From Thermoplasmata archaeon (GTDB lineage: Archaea > Thermoplasmatota > Thermoplasmata > Lutacidiplasmatales > UBA184), in assembly GCA_022749845.1 (NCBI GenBank), contig JAKIWX010000010.1, forward strand, positions 1-36,495: a DNA stretch of 36,495 bases, written 5' to 3'. The notes under the pieces were generated by a model. It worked only from the letters and a program-made list of their open reading frames with translations. It made no database searches and was not told where the DNA came from. Within the stretch, counting starts at the first letter, position 1; every line of letters starts with the position of its first letter. This document shows positions 26,628 through 36,495 of this stretch, one piece after another. Position numbers and translations under genes: made by a program.

Positions 26628-28697
26628 CTAGGCGTACTCGTGGTTCGCCTCGGGACCCATCAAGCCGAACGCCTCGAACCGGAACGACTGCTTGAGCACG
26701 CTCGCCACGGGAAAGAACGGGATCCAGACGAGCATGTCCCAGCGTCCCATCTTCCCCAGGAAGTAGGCGAGCGGAACCGCCCGGATCGCGAGGGCGAGCA
26801 GCAGCAGGAAGGCGACGTCGATGAGGGCGTGCACGCCGAGCAGGAGGAGCAGCAGCACCAGGAAGACGTAGACGAGGCTGCGCACCCCGGACCTCGCGAA
26901 CGTGAGGAACCAGAGCAGCACGCCGAGCCCGGCGAACTCGGGGGCGTCGCTCACGAGGGACGGGTAGTGCTGGCCGTTCGCCATGAGCATCCCGCGGGCC
27001 CAGCGCACCCGTTGCCGTCGGAGCGCCTCGTAGTCTTCGGGGACGTCCTCGTAGGCGCGCGCGCCGAACTCCATACGCACGCGGTAGCCGAGGCGTTGGA
27101 TGCGCATCGAGAGCTCCGTGTCCTCCCCGTTCCAGGGCACCCATCCGCCGAGGCCGACGAGGTCCTTGCGCCGGAACGCCGAGAAGAGGCCGTCGATCAC
27201 CTCGCCGGAGCGGGCGCCCATGACGGCCGGGCGCTGGAAGTAGTGCCCCCAGGCGATCTCGAGGGCGCGGAGCTTCCGGGTCCAGCCCTTCTTCTGCCGC
27301 GGGTGGATCGACCCTTGCACGCCACCCACCTCCGGGTCCGCGAAGTGCGGGATGATGGCGGCGAAGCCGAGCCGCTCGGAAACGAACGTGTCGGCGTCGA
27401 GGCGGATCACGATCTCCCCCGTGGCGAACGCGAGCGCTCCGTTGAGGCCGTTCGACTTCCCCGCGTGCGGGAGGTCGACGACCATCCCCGTCGCGTGCTG
27501 CAGGCCCTTGATCGCCCGGCGCGCCCGTTCGGAGGTCCGGTCGGTGGAGCCGTCGTTCCCCACGATGATCTCGACCGGACCCGGGTACTTGCCGGCGGCG
27601 AGGTCGGCGTACCGGATCGCCTCGGCGATCCATCGCTCCTCGTTGAACGCGGGCATCAAGATGGAGACCGCGGGGTGGTACTGCGCTACGGAAGGGAGCG
27701 GACGGCGGCGCAGTTGGCGGAAGTACAGGGGACGGTTGAGCGCGATAAACGTCTCGAGCGTGACGAGCGGCAACAGGAGTAGGAGCGTGAACGGTAACAG
27801 GATCGACTCGCTCCCGAGAAAGCTGTCGATGAGCGGGATAGACGCGCCGGCGAGAGCGAGGGCGAGCACCCCCGTCCCGAAGAACTGCGCGAGGGCGCCC
27901 GTGTCCCGGGGGAACCTCGCCTTCACTCGGAGCGGAGTGGGGAGGCTGAGGGTGCAGAAGATGAGTCCCGCCAGGAACACACCCCCGGTCATCGTGCGTA
28001 CCACGATGGCGAGGTTGCGGACGTTCTGGCCCGGGACCGTGAAGAAGACGGCGTCGAGGACCACCTCCACCCCCACGTAGATCAGGATGAGCGCCAGCGC
28101 CCAGGCTCGGCGACCGGCCGGAAGCGGGACGCGCCGGTAGACGAGCCCTCCGGCGATCGCGAGGGCTGCCATGGCGGCGAGGTACATCGGGAAGATGTAA
28201 TCCGGAACGAGCTGCGAGACCGAGTTGACCGCGTACACCCCCGGCCACGGCCCCGGCCAGAACAGCGCCGTCCCGGCGTAGCCGACCAGGTGGTCGTAGG
28301 GGAGGAACAGCTTGGAGAAGAAGGCGAGCTCGAAGGCGGAGAGCACGACGAACGAGAAGCCGAGCACGGCCACGAACCGTCGCGCCCTCGGCAGAGGAGC
28401 GTTGGGGGCAGACCATGCACCGCGCAGCAGGACGGTACGGCTGCCCTCGGCCGAGGAGACCGTGACCGACTCTACCGTCCGGGAATCGCCCGACGTCGGG
28501 TCGGGCAACGTGCTCCCGGGACCGGGCACGTCGTGGACCACCTGAAGTCGAGAGGTGCCCGCCACGGAATTCGAGGGCCGGCGGTGAAGCCAGTCGACCG
28601 TCGCGAAGAGGCCGACCCCCACCGCGAGACCGACGAGCACCCCGCCTAGGGGAATGCCCAGCGTCCTGAGGAGGCTCACCAACGGGTCGAACAGCAT
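26628..28697 (-). CDS. Membrane GT2 family glycosyltransferase (cellulose/hyaluronan synthase-like)
   Basis: PAVSILMPAFNEERWIAEAIRYADL...EIIVGNDGSTDRTSE...GEIVIRLDADTFV...WNGEDTELSMRIQRLGYRV...LRRQRVRWARGM, plus flanking TM helices. Confidence 0.92.
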   Translation of the reverse strand: MLFDPLVSLLRTLGIPLGGVLVGLAVGVGLFATVDWLHRRPSNSVAGTSRLQVVHDVPGPGSTLPDPTSGDSRTVESVTVSSAEGSRTVLLRGAWSAPNAPLPRARRFVAVLGFSFVVLSAFELAFFSKLFLPYDHLVGYAGTALFWPGPWPGVYAVNSVSQLVPDYIFPMYLAAMAALAIAGGLVYRRVPLPAGRRAWALALILIYVGVEVVLDAVFFTVPGQNVRNLAIVVRTMTGGVFLAGLIFCTLSLPTPLRVKARFPRDTGALAQFFGTGVLALALAGASIPLIDSFLGSESILLPFTLLLLLPLVTLETFIALNRPLYFRQLRRRPLPSVAQYHPAVSILMPAFNEERWIAEAIRYADLAAGKYPGPVEIIVGNDGSTDRTSERARRAIKGLQHATGMVVDLPHAGKSNGLNGALAFATGEIVIRLDADTFVSERLGFAAIIPHFADPEVGGVQGSIHPRQKKGWTRKLRALEIAWGHYFQRPAVMGARSGEVIDGLFSAFRRKDLVGLGGWVPWNGEDTELSMRIQRLGYRVRMEFGARAYEDVPEDYEALRRQRVRWARGMLMANGQHYPSLVSDAPEFAGLGVLLWFLTFARSGVRSLVYVFLVLLLLLLGVHALIDVAFLLLLALAIRAVPLAYFLGKMGRWDMLVWIPFFPVASVLKQSFRFEAFGLMGPEANHEYA

Positions 28698-28765
28698 GTC
28701 GGGCTCTCACCCCACCAAAGGACGGCGCTCGCGCGGTGCGCGCCGGCACCCCGGCATCGTAAGCG

Positions 28766-31700
28766 TCAGCCGTCCCGGTTTCGGAGGAACCGGAACGTGG
28801 CGAATCCGGCGAAGATCGACGCCCCGATCCAGATCGAAGTTCCCAGCGCACCCGACATCAAGGCGGCTACCAACGCGGCCGAGGGCCGGTCGGAGGAGAG
28901 GTCGAATTGGATCATGGTGGGGGAGGCCGGGCCCGCGACGGTCAGCGTGCCGTGGGAAGGGGAGGCAAAGTACCCCGGCGGCGCGTGCACATCGAACGTG
29001 TAGGAACCGTTCGCGGCCAGAAACGACGTGCCGTTCACCGAGGCCATTTCCGTGACATTCCCGAAGCGCACGGACCAGATGGCCGAGGCCCCAGGACCCG
29101 TCGCCTCGAACCAGGCACGGAACTCCTGGAGATTGAAGTAGAGCGGGATCGTCGTCGCCAAACCCCCGACCACGAACCCCCCCGTCCTCGGACTCGCGGA
29201 GAAGTTGGCCGGCAGCGCGATCGAGTAGGAGTACGAGCCGTTGGGGAGCGGCGTCCATACCCACGCCGAGGTCGCCAGGATCGACTGTCCGTTGACCTGC
29301 ACGCTCCAATTCAACCCGTCGCGGGTACCGTTCGCAAGCCACGTCACGCGGTACATCGTCTGCACGAACGGAATGTCGATCGTGAGCGGCCCGCCCCGAA
29401 CGAGGAACGTCTTCACCGGCACGTTCGGGTGGTAGCCGGCGACGTACGCGACCCGATAGGCGTAGGTCCCGTTGATGAGGACGAACATGGGGGAGGAGCC
29501 TACGGCCTGCGAATTGTTCCGGACCGTGACCGACACGGCGAGCGACGCCGGGAGCCCCGAGACGACGAAGGTCACGGGGAACGCGGGCGGAGGAGGAGTG
29601 ATGAGGTCGTAGCGGACCCGAACGACGTTGGACCCGTTGGTGACCGTGAAGCCCCCGTTCCGGGGGATGTTCCGGTACCCAGGGACCGAGCTCAGCGAGA
29701 AGCCGTACGTCCCCGGGGTCTCGTAGACCGTGAGATTGGTGCTGCTCGAGTTGGTGGTAAAGTCGCGGACCGTGACCGACCAGGGAAGGCCGGGCGCCAA
29801 CCCGGACTCGACGACGAGCACCTGCTTTCCGACGACGAACCGTGCCTTCTCGACGATCCGTCCGGTGGGTACGACCGTGATCGTGCGTTCCGCCCCGCTC
29901 TGGTTGCCGGGCCCCCACCCGCTCCATCCGACGAACGCGAACCCTAGCGCGGGAGTGGCGGTGAGGTTGAGCGAGGTGTTGGCGTCCCACCAGCCCACGT
30001 TGGGCAGGACCGTGCCCCCATCGCCCGGCGAGGGAGTGACGTTGACGCGCCACTGGGTCACGAAGTCGATCGTGACGTTCGTGTACGGCCCGCCGATGTA
30101 GGTCGGCGAGGCGACATGGGGCCCGAGCTGCTCGGAGGGGAGGGACTCGTTGCCGCCGATCGGTAACGGGATCCCCGTCGAACCCACGGCGTACCATCCC
30201 GTCGGGAGAAGCAGGGAGATGTTCCCCGCCGTGGTGGTGTAGAAGGTCGGCCCCACGCTCGCGTACCACGGCGTCGGAGCGGGAACACCGCTCTCGAGCA
30301 CCCGCACGTAGACCGCTCCCGACGGGTAGCCCTCGAACAGGACCATGCTCTGCGGCGGGAGGATGTAGGTGCTGGGCAGCCCGCCGGAGAATTCGTGCGG
30401 GACGGGGTTCGGCGTGAACGGCTCGACCCAGGTGGTGCTGTTGAACTGCGTATCGTGGATCGAACCGTTCCAGCTCCACGCCTCGACAGGCGAGCTGTGC
30501 GAACTCCCCGCGAACTGCGGGGCGAAGGAGACGGCGTGCGTGATGTTGTCGTTCACGACGAGGAGGTCCTGTCGTCCCTGATCCTTGGGGGCGAGCGTCG
30601 CGATCGCGTACAGGGTCTTGTCCAAGCCAGGAACGTTGACCGAGAACGCCTGGGGGCCGAGATGGTTCAGGATGCCCGTGTAGAGCGTGTAGTCGACGCG
30701 CGCGTGGCCCGTCGTGTCGAACCACGAGTTCTTGGTCGCGAGCTCGGTCGCGAAGAGGTCGACGTTCGTAACGTTGAGGCTCATCGACTGGGTGAGCAGC
30801 GAGGCAAGGCTCAGCGCCCCGGAGAACCCGATGGCGTACTGCCCGTACGCGGACCACGAAAGCGCGGAGCCGAGTTCACTGATGAACACGGAGACGTTGC
30901 AAGCGTGGCAAGAGGATTGGACGGCCTGGCGCGCGCCGGCGATGCGCAGCGGAATGCCGGCGTCGCTTTGGATGGTCCCGTAGAAGTCGTGGAGGCTACC
31001 GTCGCCGGTCCCGAGCCACCCCGCCGGATACTCGTGGAAGGCCACGGCCTGGATCTTCGGGCCGGTCACGTTGAGGACGCCCGAGATCCACTGCTCGAAG
31101 GTCCAGAATCCGCACGTGCATCCCGAGGCGGGTAGTCCCAGGATCGGGGTCGTGTTGTCGACGGCGCGAATCGCCTTCACGTACGCCAGCACCTCGTGCC
31201 CGAACTGTGTCGGGTCGGGGCCCGGGGTGGACTGGTTTGGCCAGTCCCTCCAGGGGACCTGCCAGTGCGACCAGAGCTCGGGTTCGTTCCCGATCATCCA
31301 GTACGTGGGCACGAAGCTCAGGTTGACTTCGGTGTAGTTCACGATCTGCTCGGCGAGGCCCGGGTTGTCGACCTCCGCGGGGACCTGCACGATGGCGATG
31401 CAGTGGGTCGCCTTGCACATCCGGACGAACTGGACCTCGCTCGTTAGGGCGTGGATGGGGGCCCCGGAGTACGTGTCGTAATGGGTGTCGGTGAGCGGAT
31501 TGTAATCCTCCCCCGCCATCGCGCCGGGCCAGACCAGCACGCGGGCCGGGGTGGCGTTCACCGCGTTCGTTTCCCCCCGGAACATGCGAACCTCGTTGTT
31601 CACCGTCGTGCCCCAGAACTGGTTCGACAGGTTCACCGACGAGGTGTTGACGCCGAGCGTGGTACCGACGGGCGTGAAGGGGGTGGCCCCGGTCAGCTTC

Positions 31701-31921
31701 GCCAGCGCAGGAGGCGAGAAGTCCGAGCTCATCCGAGCGGCGGAACTGGAAGGAGCCGTTAGGGAACTGGGAACCCCAGAGAGAACCATGAGGACGACCA
31801 GTCCGGTAGGGACCCAGCCGATTCCCCGAAGTCTCCGAGAGAGTCCTAGCCTCGAACCCCCTCCTGGCTCAAGGGTCCGAGGAGCCACCCGAAGGCGCTT
31901 CGACCGGCTGGACCTGGCCAT
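28766..31921 (-). CDS. Large secreted/TM-anchored protein: glycoside hydrolase-like (GH-A clan-like) domain followed by tandem Ig-like repeats
   Basis: VPTYWMIGNEPELWSHW (acid/base Glu context), AVAFHEYPAGW, NVSVFISELGSALSW (nucleophile Glu context); then several ~80-aa repeats containing ESGLAPGLPWSVTV / SGLPASLAVSVTV / GLNWSVQVNG; C-terminal TM SGALGTSIWIGASIFAGFATFRFLRNR. Confidence 0.8.
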   Translation of the reverse strand: MARSSRSKRLRVAPRTLEPGGGSRLGLSRRLRGIGWVPTGLVVLMVLSGVPSSLTAPSSSAARMSSDFSPPALAKLTGATPFTPVGTTLGVNTSSVNLSNQFWGTTVNNEVRMFRGETNAVNATPARVLVWPGAMAGEDYNPLTDTHYDTYSGAPIHALTSEVQFVRMCKATHCIAIVQVPAEVDNPGLAEQIVNYTEVNLSFVPTYWMIGNEPELWSHWQVPWRDWPNQSTPGPDPTQFGHEVLAYVKAIRAVDNTTPILGLPASGCTCGFWTFEQWISGVLNVTGPKIQAVAFHEYPAGWLGTGDGSLHDFYGTIQSDAGIPLRIAGARQAVQSSCHACNVSVFISELGSALSWSAYGQYAIGFSGALSLASLLTQSMSLNVTNVDLFATELATKNSWFDTTGHARVDYTLYTGILNHLGPQAFSVNVPGLDKTLYAIATLAPKDQGRQDLLVVNDNITHAVSFAPQFAGSSHSSPVEAWSWNGSIHDTQFNSTTWVEPFTPNPVPHEFSGGLPSTYILPPQSMVLFEGYPSGAVYVRVLESGVPAPTPWYASVGPTFYTTTAGNISLLLPTGWYAVGSTGIPLPIGGNESLPSEQLGPHVASPTYIGGPYTNVTIDFVTQWRVNVTPSPGDGGTVLPNVGWWDANTSLNLTATPALGFAFVGWSGWGPGNQSGAERTITVVPTGRIVEKARFVVGKQVLVVESGLAPGLPWSVTVRDFTTNSSSTNLTVYETPGTYGFSLSSVPGYRNIPRNGGFTVTNGSNVVRVRYDLITPPPPAFPVTFVVSGLPASLAVSVTVRNNSQAVGSSPMFVLINGTYAYRVAYVAGYHPNVPVKTFLVRGGPLTIDIPFVQTMYRVTWLANGTRDGLNWSVQVNGQSILATSAWVWTPLPNGSYSYSIALPANFSASPRTGGFVVGGLATTIPLYFNLQEFRAWFEATGPGASAIWSVRFGNVTEMASVNGTSFLAANGSYTFDVHAPPGYFASPSHGTLTVAGPASPTMIQFDLSSDRPSAALVAALMSGALGTSIWIGASIFAGFATFRFLRNRDG

Positions 31922-32148
31922 GGCGTCGGCGCACGAACCAGCCCCACATCAGCCTTGGCGGCGGGGCTGTTTCCGTAGCGTATCGATGGCCGAAGCTTGT
32001 CCCGTCGGAATCGGGGTCCTCCGTGCCGTGTGGGACGGGGACGGCGGTGAGGGGCGAAGGACCGCGTAGATCGCCCGCAGACCAGGGTTCTCACCCCTTG
32101 GTCCGGTGCCGGGGGGACGAGGTTAGGGATACTTCGCGTCCGCGTCCG

Positions 32149-34653
<2,505 letters not shown>

Positions 34654-34764
34654 CGTCTCTCCCTCGGTACCAACCCGTCCCTTCGCAGGAGTTCGGCCCG
34701 GGATTTGAACGGTAGGGTTGGGCTCAGCGGAGAGTGGGACAACTGGATTCAGATCCGTTGATGG

Positions 34765-35020
34765 TCAACACGAAACAGCCACCATTCTGCGGCAGTTCTG
34801 ACAAAGAGTGTCGGGAGGTGCATCGACGAAATGTTCGAATCCTCGACAGCTCGCCTGATTCGGATCCGGCGCGCTCTCCAAGACCGGATCCTAAAGGATT
34901 CTCCGGGGAGTCAAAGGGACCCCCGTAGGTCTTGCCAAGACCCACCAGGAACCGATCGAAATCTAGCATCATATCATTCGGTCCGCGCAGTTCAGCCAAT
35001 GCCCAGTCTATAGGACTCAC
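34765..35020 (-). pseudogene. Frame-disrupted continuation of the HTH regulator at 35017-35562
   Basis: A GTG-initiated frame overlaps the regulator stop (GTGA) and reads MSPIDWALAELRGPNDMMLDFDRFLVGLGKTYGG. In the next frame LARPTGVPLTPRRIL*DPVLESAPDPNQASCRGFEHFVDAPPDTLCQNCRRMV reads like an interrupted HTH plus following strand. Confidence 0.35.
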
Positions 35021-35562
35021 CGTCTACAACCGAGAACGGGTTGGAGGGATCCTCTCGGCTCCGCTAGATCACTCGGGCCGTCGGTCCGGGCCGGCCGCAC
35101 GTGCGGTCCTTCAAGACGGAGCGCGACATCCTTGCGGCAGTGACGAAGCGTCAGAATTCTCCCCATCAACTCGGTGGCTTGCGCACCGGTTTCGGCGACG
35201 AACCGCAGAAGGACCTGCGGAACCGCGGCACCCTCCGACGAGTCGCCGGAATGGAGGGTGGCTCCGGTGATCCCATCGATCCTATCCAGTGCTTCGAGAA
35301 ACCCCCATGCTTCGGGGAGGCCCGGGGCCGGCACCTCCGCCCGGAAGAGCCCGGCTCCGAAGATCGCCGGGTTGGGAACTGCTACCGTCCCGCCGCAAAA
35401 TCCCACCCGCTCCCAATGTCGCCTCCTCGCCCAAACCGCCCTGCGGCTCAGGTCGACGCGCCGAGCGATCGCGTCGTTCGTAATCCTTGGATCGATCCCC
35501 CAGACCGTGTGAACTCCCCCTGGGAACATCCATCGAAAGATCTCGAGGTCGATCGCGTCCAC
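35017..35562 (-). CDS. HTH transcriptional regulator (AsnC/wHTH-like), possibly truncated
   Basis: MDAIDLEIFRWMFPGGVHTVWGIDPRITNDAIARRVDLSRRAVWARRRHWERVGFCGGTVAVPNPAIFGAGLF. Confidence 0.65.
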   Translation of the reverse strand: MDAIDLEIFRWMFPGGVHTVWGIDPRITNDAIARRVDLSRRAVWARRRHWERVGFCGGTVAVPNPAIFGAGLFRAEVPAPGLPEAWGFLEALDRIDGITGATLHSGDSSEGAAVPQVLLRFVAETGAQATELMGRILTLRHCRKDVALRLEGPHVRPARTDGPSDLAEPRGSLQPVLGCRR

Positions 35563-35704
35563 CTGCGGTCATCGCCTCCGGAGAGTAAGAATTGAACCGG
35601 TGCGCCTAAGCCCCGAACTACCGCGATCTCTGGAAGGTCGGACTCACGACGTGCCCGTGCGCAGGACCCCAACACACTGGCTGAACCATCGCGCCGACCC
35701 GAAT

Positions 35705-35772
35705 CGGCCGACGAGGGTCGAACTCCCGATTTGTTCGCATCCCGCAGCCCCGCTGGCTGCGCGTGTCGGCCG
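35705..35772 (-). repeat. tRNA-like inverted-repeat structure (8-bp closing stem, inner hairpins); possible tRNA remnant
   Basis: Perfect 8-bp inverted repeat CGGCCGAC(35705-35712)/GTCGGCCG(35765-35772) encloses a 6-bp hairpin GCAGCC-CCGCT-GGCTGC (35744-35760) and, on the minus strand, a T-arm-like GAG-TTCGACC-CTC. Confidence 0.3.
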
Positions 35773-35869
35773 CGGCGAGGTGGCCAAGAGGGCCCTGGGA
35801 CCGGCTCAGGGATTGCCCCTACTTGGTGCCAGCATGTTGTTATAGTTTGGAGAGTGTAGGGGCAAGAAG

Positions 35870-36495
35870 ATGGATGTGCAAGCGCGGCGCCGGGGTCGCT
35901 TCACCTACTACTACCTCACCCACTCGTATCGGGACGGGCGAAAGGTCCGGAAGATCGAGCGGTACCTTGGTCGAAAGCCTCCCGAGGCACTAGCGCAGCT
36001 CACAGAGGAGCTCGGGCAGGAGGTCGTTACCAGGCAATGGGGACCGGAGCTCGAGAGAATTCGAGCGGAGTACAACTCAAATCTGGAGCAGATGCCTCGG
36101 GTGATTCGAGGGAAGGAACTCGATACCTTCGCGATCCAATTCACCTACGATAGCAACCGAATCGAAGGGTCGAGTTTAACGCTTCGAGAAACGGCGTCCC
36201 TTCTGGATCGTGGAATCACCCCAACGAACCGCCCCTTGTCGGACGTTCAGGAGGCGCTCGCCCACCGGAAGGCATTCCTAGCCGCGCTCGCGCCGCGCGA
36301 GCGCCTGGATCGGGCCAGCTTCCTCGCTTGGCACAAGGAGCTCTTCGAGGAGACCAAACCAGAAATCGCGGGCCGGGTTCGCCGCCATCAGGTGCGGATT
36401 GCTGGGAGCACCTTCCTGCCCCCTCCACCGTTCGAACTCGATCGGCTTCTCGACGAGTTCTTCGCCTGGCTTCGCGCGGCGTGGAGTTCCCTTCA
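35870..36495 (+). CDS. Fic family protein, N-terminal part, truncated by the window edge
   Basis: Own translation from ATG at 35870: MDVQARRRGRFTYYYLTHSYRDGRKVRKIERYLGRKPPEAL...IQFTYDSNRIEGSSLTLRETASLLDRGITP...AGRVRRHQVRIAGSTFLPPPPFELDRLLDEFFAWL... Open at the window edge, so absent from the track. SNRIEG fits the (S/T)xxxE(G/N) inhibitory motif. Confidence 0.85.
   Translation, partial: MDVQARRRGRFTYYYLTHSYRDGRKVRKIERYLGRKPPEALAQLTEELGQEVVTRQWGPELERIRAEYNSNLEQMPRVIRGKELDTFAIQFTYDSNRIEGSSLTLRETASLLDRGITPTNRPLSDVQEALAHRKAFLAALAPRERLDRASFLAWHKELFEETKPEIAGRVRRHQVRIAGSTFLPPPPFELDRLLDEFFAWLRAAWSSL

Noticed and set aside
26611-30857. 746-aa (26611..28851) and 716-aa (28707..30857) minus-strand ORFs
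   Set aside because: Shadow frames of the GT2 synthase and glycosidase-like genes, with composition bias and no recognisable domains.

Overview
GC-rich archaeal chromosomal window, probably Thermoplasmata-like (taxonomy is inferred from gene content and TATA-type promoters, not searched). It holds about 32 credible protein genes, one tRNA-Glu(TTC), one likely decayed regulator gene and two edge-truncated genes. One of the edge genes is a Fic protein at the right end that the ORF track does not list. The main item is a translationally coupled minus-strand cluster at 11119->4016. In order it encodes: a secreted multi-Ig/PKD-like protein with a TM anchor and a cytoplasmic winged-helix tail; a two-helix VirB2/TrbC-like small protein; a polytopic VirB6/TrbL-like protein; a PrgI/VirB3-like protein with a possible VirB4 N-terminal-like region; a small membrane protein; a VirB4/HerA-type ATPase; and an uncharacterised soluble protein. 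No relaxase, VirD4 coupling protein, integrase or replication gene is visible, so the best working hypothesis is a chromosomal conjugation-derived DNA-transfer/import or secretion machine, analogous in logic to the archaeal Ced/Ted systems but with a different composition. Other items: a wHTH-MNT/HEPN toxin-antitoxin pair with a variant HEPN motif; an HPS-RraA fusion; an orphan TSPPY-type DNA methyltransferase; an HNH endonuclease; GT2 synthase plus surface glycosidase neighbours; a MarR-associated multidrug export cluster; a UvrA2-like protein; a fibrillarin gene without an adjacent nop5; and a DUF885 metallopeptidase-like protein. All family calls come from reading motifs by eye; no searches were run.
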